A DNA stretch of 64,000 nucleotides. It comes from Tipula vernalis. Lineage: Eukaryota; Arthropoda; Insecta; Diptera; Tipulidae. The DNA lies in contig OY282559.1 in assembly GCA_958295665.1 (NCBI GenBank), positions 133,589,241 through 133,653,240 of the forward strand, read 5' to 3'. Positions 34,157 through 44,108 of this stretch are shown piece after piece. The notes under the pieces were generated by a model that did no database searches, was not told the DNA's origin, and was given only the letters and a program-made list of their open reading frames with translations. Numbering within the stretch: position 1 is the first letter of the stretch; every line of letters begins with the position of its first letter. The translations under genes and the position numbers were made by a program.

Positions 34157-34357
34157 TTACACTCCACTACTTTCATCCAGTCGATGAAGAGCTGCCGGTA
34201 TTAGAACCGGACCCTTTGCTTTGGTTTTAAAATACAAATTGACGAAAAGTACTATTAAGATTACTATAGTTAAGTAGGATATCGTGTAATGATGAACATC
34301 ATGGTGATTCATTTCTGTTGGTAGTGATGTGCACCGTACACTATTACACTTTATCAC
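34157..34357 (-). pseudogene. Gypsy B short hydrophobic segment, 3' copy
   Basis: Reads NHHDVHHYTISYLTIVIL then IVLFVNLYFKTKAKGPV, a single hydrophobic span followed by basic residues. A near-identical 70-bp stretch (34257-34327) recurs at 43742-43813 near the opposite end of the element. Such short hydrophobic segments occur near Gypsy element ends, but I cannot assign this one to env, gag or leader. Confidence 0.4.
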
Positions 34358-34557
34358 AGTTTTCTTTACTCATTAAATAATTGGAGGAATTATAGGTAGA
34401 ATTTTAGTTTCTAAATTAATGAAGTAATTAAAGAATTTTAGTTTATATTTTTTCACAATCTATTTTAATCAAAATTTATGTAACAATATTTTAGGTTTTA
34501 GTTTTATAATTAGTTTTATTAGAGATAACCATTAAGTTCTTTCTTTATTTTCTAATT

Positions 34558-34875
34558 TTAATTTAGATCTTTTACTAGAAGGGTTTTGAACAATTCTCTC
34601 AACACGACTGGTGTAAAAACAGTTTTTGTACCAACTATGTAACATTGGTTTTTATTGCCAGCCGGTTTATTAAACATATAATGTAATAGAATTAACAATA
34701 AGAAATTATATTGTATAACGATTATGTACAATATTGTTTTTGTATTTACGTAAATGATTGTAAGTACATATATAATAAATAATTTTGCAGCGTTGCACAA
34801 ACTATATTAACTTTTGTGGAGCACAACAGTCCTCCCCCCGAAAGCTATAAATTATGAAGTAATTTATGTCAATTT
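34558..34875 (-). other. Gypsy B 3' region, no recognised product
   Basis: The frame 34558-34800 is hydrophobic and low in complexity (IIYVLTIIYVNTKTILYIIV) with no known motif. AT-rich sequence between the LINE insertion site and the hydrophobic segment. Confidence 0.3.
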
Positions 34876-34886
34876 ACATTATTTAA
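34876..34886. repeat. 11-bp target-site duplication of LINE B (partner 40555-40565)
   Basis: ACATTATTTAA on the left and ACATTAATTAA on the right, one mismatch, directly abutting the element ends. Confidence 0.8.
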
Positions 34887-35506
34887 CCCGTGGCGTACTG
34901 CAGCTATCGGGGGGGGGTCACAGGTGGTGGATAGTGGACGGCCTATCGATAGGTAGGCTAGCGGTGAATTAAATAAGCCGCCCCCAACCGCAGTCCAGCT
35001 GGTGGGAGAGTCTCAGGGAACTGGGGAGTGGTTAACCTCAGTTCATTAAATTGTGAGTGCCTATGATGCCCAGCATGGAAAGGCGAACAGATGGCGCCAG
35101 AAAACCATCGACCAATAACCACGGCGGACTGGGCGTCGTGTCCTCTCTGCACCTCCGGAGTCTTCGCGGGTGATGAGTGGGGGTACCCCTATAAACGGGT
35201 GACCCGGGGAATGGAATGGATCCCTTTGGATTGGGCTCTCCATGTGAATAGGTGAAAGGGGGAGAGAATGTGGGCGGAGGGAAGGGGGTGCTGGGAGGCC
35301 GCGGTGCTAGCGAGCCGAATGGGCTGGATTAAGGTGTTAAGCGACCCGTGCTGATGATCAACTAGGCTGGGGGCCCATTTAACAAAGCCCAGTCGCTAAC
35401 GGAGCCCTCTGGATATCTGGCGACCTCCAGTTGTATTTAGCCTTACCTGCGTATTCGGATCTCTGCGCAGGCGGACCTCTATTTCTCCGATACTCGTGGG
35501 AATCAG
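34887..35506 (+). promoter_or_regulatory. LINE B 5' UTR
   Basis: GC-rich, without a long sense frame, ending at the ORF1 ATG. It begins CCCGTGGCGTACTGCAG next to the target duplication and contains a G9 run (34909-34917). LINEs of this kind carry an internal promoter in the 5' UTR; no specific promoter element can be pinpointed. Confidence 0.6.
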
Positions 35507-36816
35507 ATGGAAAGATCGAACACCGAAAAAACAAAGGGCACCGGCTCTCCTCAAAAGCCGGTATCAGTGAATGGGGGTACCTCGAACCAGACGGGTGGGG
35601 CCTCTAAAGTTGCAAAGGGGTTGGCTCTAGGGCAAAAGTCCCGGGAGTTAGCGGTACCAGCGCAGCACAGGGGAGTGGGACGAGAGACATTCCTCCGGCG
35701 AAAAAGCGATACAGGAATCGCCGCTCGGCATTCCGAATTCTCGAGAAGTGGGCTGCGACCCCCGAGGGGCAGCTTACGGAAGAGCAAAGAACATCAGTAG
35801 CTTGGGCAAGTAGCACTGTGGGCTGCGGAGGTTTGGAAAGGGACCATGTGTCGAAAAGACAGCGGTCCCAGGACGAGGTGGAAGTAGTCAACAGCAAGCG
35901 GGCCAAGTTGGTGACTGAAAGGAAGCCGAGCTCCAACTCAGGAACAAAGCTGTTCAGCGATGTCCTGAGGGAGCATGTGTTGATGCTAGCCGTCATTGAC
36001 GAAAGTCAAGAAGATGGGAGCATCACGGCCGGAAAATGGAGGTTGGTATATAATGCACTCAACCTCGTCTTTTTAAAGGTCCTGGGTGAAAATCCGGGAC
36101 CTCCCCCATCCTGCAGAGATGCAAGGTGGTATCAAGGGCATGTGAAGATGACTGCATGCTTGGACTCTAGATCTGTGGATCTATATAAAAAGGCTATAGC
36201 CAAAGTAGGGGAGGTGTGGCCAGGCGCAAAGCTTGCGGCAGTTAGTCGGGAGGAAATTCCCAGCAGGCCGAGGGCACGTGTCTGGCTGCCATCCGAACCG
36301 GCTAGCCCTGACGAGGCTTTCGAAATCATTCAGGCCAGTAACCCGAGTCTTCCGACCGGAAATTGGAAGATCGTCAAGCAGGAGGAGGCGAAGGAGGGCT
36401 CGAAATTATCAATTATGGTAATAAATAAGGAGTCCCTTGCCCTCCTGCACAAAACGAAAGGAGTAATTGACTTCGGTTTCGGGTCAATTACTCTCAACGT
36501 TTATAAAAAGGATGGGGCGGAAGCGCGTACGGGAGGCCAACCGGAGGATGGTGACAACCCGCCCAGGCCTGAAGGGGGTACCAGCAGCATCGGGGGAGAA
36601 GTTGAGGGTATGGGGGAGAGTGAAGCCGGCGACCTCGGTCGGACAAGGCCTCCCTTGAAGCATAAGGAGGGGCACATAAGCGAAGGAGCTGGTGTACCGA
36701 TGGAGGAGGCTGTCGGCAGCCCGGCCAGACGGGTCGGCACTGACAAGTCCTCTACAGAGGGTATGAGGAGTGGCGAGACGGGCGTATCCGGCGCACCCCA
36801 AAATACCGAGAAATAA
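35507..36816 (+). pseudogene. LINE B ORF1 (DUF4780-like), one frameshift
   Basis: ATG at 35507 opens MERSNTEKTKGTGSPQKP. Near 35660-35700 the meaningful reading moves to another frame (PPAKKRYRNRRSAFRILEK, WAATPEGQLTEEQ) that runs without a stop into the 35818-36816 frame, so a one-base deletion or equivalent broke the gene. Downstream lie a nuclear-type basic patch (SKRQRSQDEVE), then a segment with WYQGHVKMTACL, WPGAKLAAVS, RARVWLPSEP, TGNWKIVKQEE and FGFGSITLNVYK, which I take as DUF4780, common in insect LINE ORF1 proteins. An acidic/Gly-rich tail ends it. Probably binds element RNA. The GTG at 35818 is not a real start. Confidence 0.8.
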
Positions 36817-36863
36817 TATTCCTGCGGTAGCAGGAACATACCATAAAGATAGGTAGAGGTTAA

Positions 36864-38747
36864 ATGGTTATGATTAAGATAACACAAATTAACCTTCACC
36901 ATTCTAAGGCTGCTTCGGCAGCTCTACTCCTCAGGCTGACTAGTTCGGGTGAGGATGTGATATTAATCCAAGAACCTTGGATTAACAACAACAGGATCTG
37001 TGGCCTCAGAACCAAGGGGTATAAAATTATATCCTCTAGTAAGTTTTGGAAGATCAGATCTTGTATTCTTGGGAAAAATAATATTAATCTTTTCCTTCTC
37101 TCTCAATACAGCAATGGTGACACTACTGCAGTTAGCCTGGAAGTAGGCACTTGTAGATTCTGGCTAGTTTCAGCCTACATGGACCGGGAGAAGGAGGTTC
37201 CTCCATATTAACTGGAGGAGCTGATCCATAAAGCGGAACAATCAAAGGTAGGTGTGGTACTGGGAGTTGATGCTAATGCGCATCACACTATCTGGGGAAG
37301 CACAGACATTAATGAAAGAGGTGAGTCGTTTTTTGATTATTTGATGAGTACTAACCTTTCAGTGTGTAATATTGGGCGGGAACCCACATTTATTACTAGT
37401 AACAGGCAGGAGGTTCTAGACGTGACCCTTGCCTCAAATAATATTCTTCATATAGTTAAAAATTGGAGGGTGGATCAGGAACACTCCTTTTCTGATCATC
37501 GATATTTAACCTATAGCCTCGATATTCACCCTGCTACCCGGGAAGCCTTCAGGAACCCTAGAAGGACCAACTAGAGCAAATATGGGGAATTATTGGAGGA
37601 AATGTTACCGACGAGGGCTATGGAGCCCCCGACGACCGTTGGGGAGCTGGAGGACATGGTGGCTAGCGTTACTAGCGCATGCAACCGATCCTTTCGCGCT
37701 GCCTGCCCACTGGCTAAGCCTAGGGGTAGGCAAAAACCGGTATGGTGGTCCAGGGAACTAGGAACCTATCGTAAGGCTTGTAGGATAGCCTTTAATAGAG
37801 CCAAAAATACAAGGGAGGCTCAGGATTGGGACTCCTATAAGGAGAAACTCGGAATTTATAAGAAAGAATTAAGAAAGGCACAAAGGAGGTCTTGGAGAAT
37901 CTTCTGTGATAATATGAAAGAGGTATCCGAAACCTCCCGCCTTAGGAAGATTCTTTCCAAAAGTACATCTAGTCCTAGTTTTTTGATAAAACCGGACGGA
38001 TCTTGGACAGCTTCTAGTGGAGAATCTCTGGAGCCTCTCTTCGAGACACACTTCCCAGGGAGCTTTGAAGACCTGTTGGTGCGTAGCAATCATCAGGAAT
38101 CACTGTCAGTAACCACAGAGGATATCGTAACCAGAAAACGGATCCTATGGGCACTGAGGGGTTTTAAACCATTTAAATCGGCTGGTCCGGATCAAATTAT
38201 ACCAGCGGAACTTCAAAACAACTCAGTAATTATTCTTCCCTACCTGGAAGCTATATTCAAAGGGTGTTTGAAGCTGGGATATATTACTAGGTACTGGACG
38301 GAGGTCAATGTGGTGTTCATACCGAAAGCGGGGAAAAGCTCACATGTCTATCCTAAGGACCTAAGACCAATAACTCTATCATCCTTTCTTTTGAAAACCT
38401 TGGAAAGGCTGCTGGATGTATACATCAGACATAAAATAGGTGCCAGGAAGTGGGCATCGTCTCAGCACGCGTACACAAAGGGTAGATCTGTGGACACTGC
38501 TCTGCACGCCTTGGTGTCTACGATTGAGAAATCGATTAATTCGAAGGAATTCTGTTTGGTGGCCTTCCTGGATATAGAAGGCGCCTTTAATAATGTGAAA
38601 GCGGAGGCAATCAAGGAGGGATTGTCATTTTTGGAGGTGGACGTTCCTCTGATAGGGTTAATCAATTATATGCTGGGAAGCAGGATTGTTAGCTCGAAGT
38701 TGGGGGACTCCACCTTCAAGAGGCGAGTAACTAGGGGAACTCCGCAG
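36864..38747 (+). pseudogene. LINE B ORF2 5' part: endonuclease, linker, RT fingers/palm A
   Basis: ATG at 36864. One frame reads to the poly-G tract with two in-frame stops: TAA 37209-37211 and TAG 37572-37574. Endonuclease marks are IKITQINLHHSKAA, VILIQEPWINNN, GVDANAHHTIWGS and FSDHRYLTY (catalytic Asp-His pair). The linker has PVWWSRELGTYRK and SWRIFCDNMKE. RT follows with KPFKSAGPDQIIPAEL, VVFIPKAGKSS, LRPITLSSFLLKTLERLL, HAYTKGRSVDTALHALVS and motif A FLDIEGAFNNV. It then enters G15 within the PQGG motif. Confidence 0.92.
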
Positions 38748-38761
38748 GGGGGGGGGGGGGG
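38747..38761 (+). repeat. G15 tract that shifts LINE B ORF2
   Basis: Fifteen consecutive G inside the RT motif that reads TPQGGVLSPLLW in the sister family. About eight G would encode the motif. The excess moves the frame by one, so the rest of ORF2 is in a different frame (continuing 38761-40461). Confidence 0.9.
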
Positions 38762-40461
38762 TTCTGTCCCCTCTTCTCTGGAACATAGTGGTAAACGGGT
38801 TACTATTTGAATTGGAGAGAGAGGGTATTAAAGTTATTGCGTACGCAGATGACGTAGCTTTAGCTGTTACCGGGAAATTCCTGGGCACGATTGTAGACGT
38901 AATGCAGAATGCGCTTACCATCGTTACGAAATGGGCTGGCAAATGTGGACTTGGTATTAACCCGTCCAAGACAGAGCTGGTACTCTTTACTAAGAAATAC
39001 AAAATCCCGGTAGTTGTCCCTCCTACCTTAAATGGCACGAGACTTGCTTTTACTGATAGAGCTAGATATCTGGGCATTATCTTGGACAGTAAGCTTAGTT
39101 GGAAGCCCAACATGTTGGAGAGAATAAGCAAAGCTACTATTGCTTTGTACTCCTGTAGGAACGCCATTGGTCATAGATGGGGTCTGAAGCCGGAGCTGGT
39201 ACACTGGCTCTACACCGCCGTAGTGAGACCTGTACTCATGTATGGGGTGGGTGTTTGGTGGCCAGCTCTGGACAAGGTAACTTACAAAAGTAAGATTGAG
39301 AGAGTGCAAAGAACGGCCTGTATGCTTGCTAGCGGGGCATTGAGGTCGACACCGACAAGAGCCTTAGAGGTTATGTTGCACCTTCTTCCGGTCGACATCT
39401 TTGGCAAACAGATGGCGGCAAATACGGCTGTACGACTTGCCGCCGTCTCTCAGTGGAGGTGTCTTAGTATAGGACACTCTACTATCGTCAGATCGTTGAA
39501 GGATGAGCTGGCGAATCTTGACTACATTAAACGTACTCTACGCTTCGAGAAGCGATTTCGGACCTCCTTCCCTTCAAGGGAATCCTGGAGGGATAGACCG
39601 TCATCGGAAACTGAAGCGTTGCAATTCTTCACAGATGGCTCCAAGCTAGACGGCAAAGTAGGAGCTGGAGTATTCTGTGAGAAATTAAATGTAAATATTT
39701 CTATTCGTCTCCCTGATTACTGCAGCGTGTACCAAGCTGAAGTCGTAGCGATTGAGGAGGTCATGACGTGGTTGAAGCATAATGTGTTATCCTCAGACGA
39801 TATCACAATCTATGTGGACAGTCAAGCGGCGATCCGGTCGTTAGAATCGGTGTCTTTGGCGTCACGGGTGGCGTTGAGTTGTCACTCATCTCTAAATGAG
39901 ATGGGTGAGCATTTCAACATCCTGGTAGTCTTGGTCCCAGGTCACTCGGGCGTCATGGGGAACTGCAGGGCAGATGAACTTGCTAGGCATGGTACGACTC
40001 TCCAGCTGCAACCGGAAAGGGCAAGTCTGGGGAGGCCTATCACAGCGCTGAGACAAGCACTTGGGAAGCAGGCGCTATCCTCAGCGGGGGAAAGGTGGTC
40101 TAACACCCTAACCTGTAGAGTTGCAAGACAAGTTTGGCCAAAGCTGGACTTGGGGCGCACTAGGGCATTAATATCCTTACGCAGACGTGAATTAAAAACG
40201 GTCGTAGGAATACTCACGGGACACTGCCTTTTTGGAGAACATGCAAGAAGGCTGGGTCTGGAGGCTAATGACTTCTGCAGAAGCTGCTTGGACGAAGAGG
40301 AGGAAGAGACGTTGGTCCACTTCCTTTGCTCGTATCCGGCATTGGCTCTCAGAAGGCACAAACATTTAGGTAAGTTCAGGATGGACTGCCTCTCGGATCT
40401 CGAAAACATTAAAGTGCGGGACGTCTTACGCTACATAAGTAGCTCGAAATGGTTCCAATAG
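38761..40461 (+). pseudogene. LINE B ORF2 3' part: RT, RNase H and C-terminus
   Basis: Open without stops from the G tract to TAG 40459-40461. RT motif C reads VIAYADDVALAV, followed by GLGINPSKTELVLFTKK and ARYLGIILDSKLSWKPNML. RNase H has FFTDGSKLDGKVGAGVF, YQAEVVAIEEV, IYVDSQAAIRSL and PGHSGVMGNCRADELAR, with the D-E-D-D/H core intact. The C-terminus has CRSCLDEEEEETLVHFLC, where the spacing C-x2-C-x10-H-x2-C differs from the copy 2 family (x8, x4). The ATG at 38788 is internal, not a true start. Confidence 0.92.
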
Positions 40462-40534
40462 GGGTAAAAGGGGATACATCCTGTGGTATCACAATGGACC
40501 GTCACCGGTCTAAGTGTGCGTAAGCAGCCACTCC

Positions 40535-40554
40535 AACCTAACCTAACCTAACCT
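40535..40554 (+). repeat. (AACCT)4 tail of LINE B
   Basis: Exactly four AACCT units at the 3' terminus of the element. The unit is a rotation of the complement of TTAGG, the usual insect telomere repeat. Confidence 0.9.
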
Positions 40555-40742
40555 ACATTAATTAAACAATAACAATTATTTAAGGTAATTCGAAAATAGA
40601 AAAAATATCTTACAAAATTGTAAATTTGATTATCTTAAAACTAGGAAAATTAATTATTTATAATAATTTGAAATAATACTCTACTGCTTCAGAAGAAATT
40701 CCAATCCCAGCAAGCTTTTTTCGAATCATTCGACGAAATGTT

Positions 40743-41571
40743 TCAATCTGTTGTTTTGTCCGGTTTTGATTTGACGGTTGATTTTAATTTGACTCTTTTC
40801 GAAAGACACGCAATCTTAATAATTTCGTATGGTCCAAACCAAGGTGGGTCGAATTTGGTTTTCGACTTCGATTCGTTTGCCAAAAGGACCTTATCACCGA
40901 CATTGTACGTTATTGATGAGCAAGATTTGTCATAATACTTTTTTGATTTTGGTTTACTTTTGATAATATTGTCACGCGCTATTTGCCAGGAATTTTGGAG
41001 ACGATTAGTAAGTTCTAAACAATAATCAGAAAAATTATACAACGGTTCTGGATCTTTTTTCAGTGGATTTGGAATATTTGGCAAACAATAATTCAAATGA
41101 CATATACTCAGTTACGCAGTGGGGAGTTGTATTGTAATTAAACATAGCGTACGGAAACCACTCGTCCCATTTAAGAGGATCGTTAGAAGTGTAGTTTCTC
41201 AAATAGTGCGCAAGATTTAAATGTGACTTTTCTAAAGCACCGTTGGACTGTGGGTGATAAGCGGAAGTATTAATTTTTTTTATTCCAAGTGATTTACAAA
41301 GCTCTTTGAACATATCGCTCATGAAGTTACTTCCCTGATCGGTAACAATAATGATTTTAGGAATACCATATTTACACAAAAAAATTTCAGCAAATGCTTT
41401 AGCGACTTCATGCGTTTCTTGAGATTTTAACGGGATAGCTAACGAATATTTCGTTATATCATCTTGTATTGTAAGGATACATTTATTACTCTCATGAGTT
41501 GGTATAAGAAGAACCACGATGTCAAGAAATAGTTTTTCAAAAGGCTCAGTGGATGTTGTCGTTATTCTCAT
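40743..41571 (-). pseudogene. Gypsy B integrase core and C-terminal domain
   Basis: 41035-41571 reads TTSTEPFEKLFLDIVVL (first Asp), IIIVTDQGSNFMSDMFKEL (second Asp) and AYHPQSNGALEKSHLNLAHY (Glu), with exactly 35 residues between the second Asp and the Glu, so the DD35E core is intact. It shifts frame near 41090 into 40743-41096, which carries LTNRLQNSWQIARDN, YYDKSCSS, YNVGDKVLLANES and PPWFGPYEIIKI, the usual C-terminal fold. The enzyme would insert element DNA into the genome. Broken by the frameshift. Confidence 0.88.
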
Positions 41572-41622
41572 TGGAATTTTGTTACATTTTCCTGCTTTAT
41601 TTTTTTGACATGAAACACTTTT

Positions 41623-41865
41623 TTAAAATTTTCTAACACGAGACTTCATTTTTGGGAAATAGTAATACGATTTTAATCTACGAACGGTTCGCAAAAGCCC
41701 TTGGTGCCCTCCTAATGGTTTGCAATGGAATTCCTCAATAATTCGATTAATTTCAGAACCTGATTCAAGTTTTATGATATTTGGTGCTATCGGTGGTTTA
41801 GGATTTGGATTATAAATAGAACTAACTGGGATTGATGAATTATTAATACAAGCTATTGTAGGCAT
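41623..41865 (-). pseudogene. Gypsy B integrase zinc-binding domain
   Basis: Contains INRIIEEFHCKPLGGHQGLL and RTVRRLKSYYYFPKMKSRV, the His-His half of the HHCC finger. A stop follows, and the Cys-Cys half (about 41580-41620) continues in a damaged frame toward the core. Confidence 0.8.
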
Positions 41866-42068
41866 AAGAGGAGTAGTTAATACTGGATTGGGAGAATTTG
41901 CATCAATGGTTGAATTTTGTTTGGATAGTGTTTTTGCTTGAGCTCTAGTTATAGTTGCAACGCATCATTAGAATTTTTGGAATTTTCATGAACAATGCGA
42001 CTTAATGTGTCCGCGTTTTGGTTTAATTTTCTGGGTTTATACATGATCTCGTAATCATACTCGTTCAC

Positions 42069-42449
42069 CTAAGAAGGTTTAGGATTCCTAGAAAGCCAAA
42101 TCAAAGGACGATAATCAGCGTTGATTACAAATTTTTTTCCAAAAAAGTAAGGATGGAAACGCTTAACGGGCCATACAATAGCGAGTAATTCCTTTTCGAT
42201 GGTAAGGTAATTTCTTTCGGCTGAATTTAAGGAACGACTTACGAACGATGCAGGATGATCGATTTGATGAGATTTGTGTTCTTGTGAAAGTATGCCACCA
42301 ATTGCAAAATCACTTGCATCTGTGGTCACAATAAAAGTTTCATTAAAGTCAGGATATATTAAGATCGGCGGAGAAATGAGCTTTTGTTTCAACGAATTGA
42401 AGGAATTGTCACAAAATGCATCCCAAGTAAAAGAAACATCTTTCCGCAA
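42069..42449 (-). pseudogene. Gypsy B RNase H domain
   Basis: Reads FTWDAFCDNSFNSLKQKL, FIVTTDASDFAIGGILSQ (first Asp), SRSLNSAERNYLTIEKELLA (Glu) and FVINADYRPLIWL (the family has D-H/Y at this point). This is the RNase H of a Ty3/Gypsy pol; the preceding RT is in a different frame. Confidence 0.88.
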
Positions 42450-42587
42450 TAACCGGTTAAGAGGTTCGGCAAGCTTAGAGTACTAAGAATGACTTGATTT
42501 GGGTTTGATTATTCGGGGTTGGAAAGTTTTGGACAGCTTCTATTTTTGCTGGATCGGGTTTGACACTATGACTCGTAACAATATGAC

Positions 42588-43069
42588 CTAGACATGTGAC
42601 TTCGGTTCGAGTTTAAGATTATAATTTTTTAAACATTGTAAAACGTCAGTAAATTTTTTATTATGATCTATCAAATCATAACCGTATATAACGACGTCGT
42701 CGAGGTAAGTAAAATATTTGTTACCATTTAACCCACTTAAGGCTTGGTTCATTAGGCGCTGAAAAGTCGCCGGGGCACCTTTTATACCGTACGGCATCCT
42801 GTTCCAACATAATGTGAATTGAATGCTGTCTTAGTTTTATCGTTTGGGTGCATAGGAACTTGCTGGTAACCATTCGCTAAATGTAGCGTAGTGAAATAAT
42901 TTGCCTTCCTTAATTGATCCAGAATTTCAGAGATGTTGGGTAATGGATAAATATCATTAATAGTATTGTCTGAAGATTTTTTTGGCACGAGTAAAAGAGG
43001 CGAATTGTAAGAACTCGAACATGGTTCAATGATTTTATCTTTGAGCATTTGGTCTAATTGGTTTTTCAT
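42588..43069 (-). pseudogene. Gypsy B reverse transcriptase, motif A Asp lost
   Basis: 42782-43069 carries QLDQMLKDKIIEPCSSSYN, SPLLLVPKKS, a short deletion, then YFTTLHLANGYQQVPMHPN, where the canonical text is TLDLxxGY. The catalytic Asp codon is CAT (His). 42588-42797 continues in another frame with MPYGIKGAPATFQRLMNQ and YFTYLDDVVIYG, motif C intact. The Asp to His change alone should abolish polymerisation. Confidence 0.88.
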
Positions 43070-43211
43070 TTCGTTGTTTACTGCTTCAGGATGTCTATAA
43101 TTTTTCGTGTGTACAGATCGTGAATTAGGATGCAGAGGTATTTCATGAAATGTAGCATTATTAATTTATCTCCTGGTAGATGAAAAACATTATTGAATGA
43201 ACAACAGATTT

Positions 43212-43690
43212 TTAATAGATTGAACTTTTTTCTTTCTCATTCAAGTGGCTCGTATCAATTTCAGATTCCAGTAGCTTCAAGCAATCTGAACATTCAATTG
43301 AATGGTTAATGTTATGCAAATTAAATACATCATAATCACTTAAATGTTGAAATTGAATTGACAGACTTTGGATTTGAGTGGAATTGTTGTTTGTGTCCAA
43401 AACACTTAAAGGAATGAATGAATACTTAGGATTTATTATTGCACTTGCCATGAAAACGCCAGGGAAAATTTATTTTGCTGGACAGAAATAATCTTTATCA
43501 AAATTCTTGGAAACAGGTAATTTAATTATCGTTTCTATCTACTCTAGCAGGGATTGTTAAAGAAATAGAGTTGATAAATTCTTTACCATTAGGAATAAAG
43601 CAAAATGGAACTGAAATATGTATTGAAAAGTCGTTGACAAGTAACTTCGTAAATTGACTTTTCACATAGCATCTATGAGGAAGTAGCGGA
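43212..43690 (-). pseudogene. Gypsy B pol N-terminal region (protease-RT linker)
   Basis: The frame 43212-43451 (IINPKYSFIPLSVLDTNNN, IECSDCLKLLESEIDTSHL) and damaged sequence up to 43690 (LKIPLLPHRCYVKSQFTKLL) read as the region between gag and RT. No clear D-T/S-G protease loop is visible, so the protease may be deleted or too diverged. Confidence 0.5.
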
Positions 43691-43694
43691 ATCT

Positions 43695-43976
43695 TCAAAA
43701 TTTGAAAAGTTTAGTTTGAAAAGTCTTCTGAGGCACACAGCATAAGATTACTATAGTTAGGTAGGATATCGTGTAATGATGAACATCATGGTGATTCATT
43801 TCTGTTGGTAGTTGTTCCCTTTCCTTTATCACTTTTAGCTCCCTTTCCAAACCGGTAGTCTCAATTGCTGGCATTAGGTTTAGATTATTGGGTTTTGTTG
43901 TTTTGGGTTTTACTTGAAAACTGAATTCCTTTAGATTGATCGCTCCGCACGCACAAAAATGGCGAGGTTGGGGCAA
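43695..43976 (-). pseudogene. Gypsy B leader ORF, 5' copy of the hydrophobic segment
   Basis: Begins MPQPRHFCACGAINLKEFS and ends with NHHDVHHYTISYLTIVIL followed by an unrelated tail CCVPQKTFQ. The hydrophobic segment is nearly identical to that at 34157-34357 but is cut off after TIVIL, where sequence from the pol side joins. This looks like a deletion junction that removed gag. Confidence 0.45.
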
Positions 43977-44108
43977 CTACGAATCAGTCCAGCTCCAATT
44001 TTTCGGTTTTTAAAACTTTTTGGTTTTGATGTTTTTACTTTTTTATTAATTTTTTTGTTGATTGTTAATTAATTCATGTAATATCTAATATGCTACCGGT
44101 GGTTAGAC

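Larger units (their letters stand above)
34887..40554 (+). mobile_element. LOA-like LINE B, nearly complete (5.67 kb)
   Basis: GC-rich 5' UTR (34887-35506), ORF1 (35507-36816), a 47-bp spacer, ORF2 (36864-40461), a 93-bp 3' UTR and a tail of exactly four AACCT units (40535-40554), flanked by an 11-bp duplication. All expected domains are present: endonuclease, RT and RNase H, with a DUF4780-like ORF1. It is disabled by one ORF1 frameshift, two ORF2 stops and a poly-G frameshift. It forms a lineage distinct from copies 1-3: protein wording differs throughout and the tail is AACCT, not AAT. Confidence 0.92.
33926..44108 (-). mobile_element. Ty3/Gypsy element B, split by LINE B
   Basis: Minus-strand order: leader segment (43695-43976), pol linker (43212-43451), RT (42588-43069), RNase H (42069-42449), integrase (40743-41865), then beyond the LINE a 3' region (34886-33926) with AATAAA (33996-34001). 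TACCGGTGGT (44091-44100) and TACCGCTGGT (about 33936-33945), both followed by TTTTAATT, may be decayed LTR ends. No gag is present: the leader joins pol directly near 43742, implying a deletion. The LINE at 34887-40554 inserted just past the integrase. Confidence 0.75.

Noticed and set aside
34157..34357. Envelope gene of an infectious insect retrovirus
   Set aside because: Only a short hydrophobic segment is present, and it is duplicated near the opposite end; nothing supports a full env.
35604..35996. 130-codon minus-strand frame opposite LINE B ORF1
   Set aside because: Shadow of the sense ORF1; no family resemblance, and the sense strand has coherent LINE protein text.
35818..36816. Taking the GTG at 35818 as the ORF1 start
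   Set aside because: Eukaryotic LINE; coherent protein text continues upstream in the same frame and an ATG exists at 35507 in the pre-frameshift frame.
36501..36902. 133-codon minus-strand frame over the ORF1/ORF2 junction
   Set aside because: Proline/serine-rich mirror of the Gly/Glu-rich ORF1 tail; antisense artefact.
39942..40409. 155-codon minus-strand frame in LINE B
   Set aside because: Antisense of the RNase H/C-terminal region, which is clearly coding on the plus strand.
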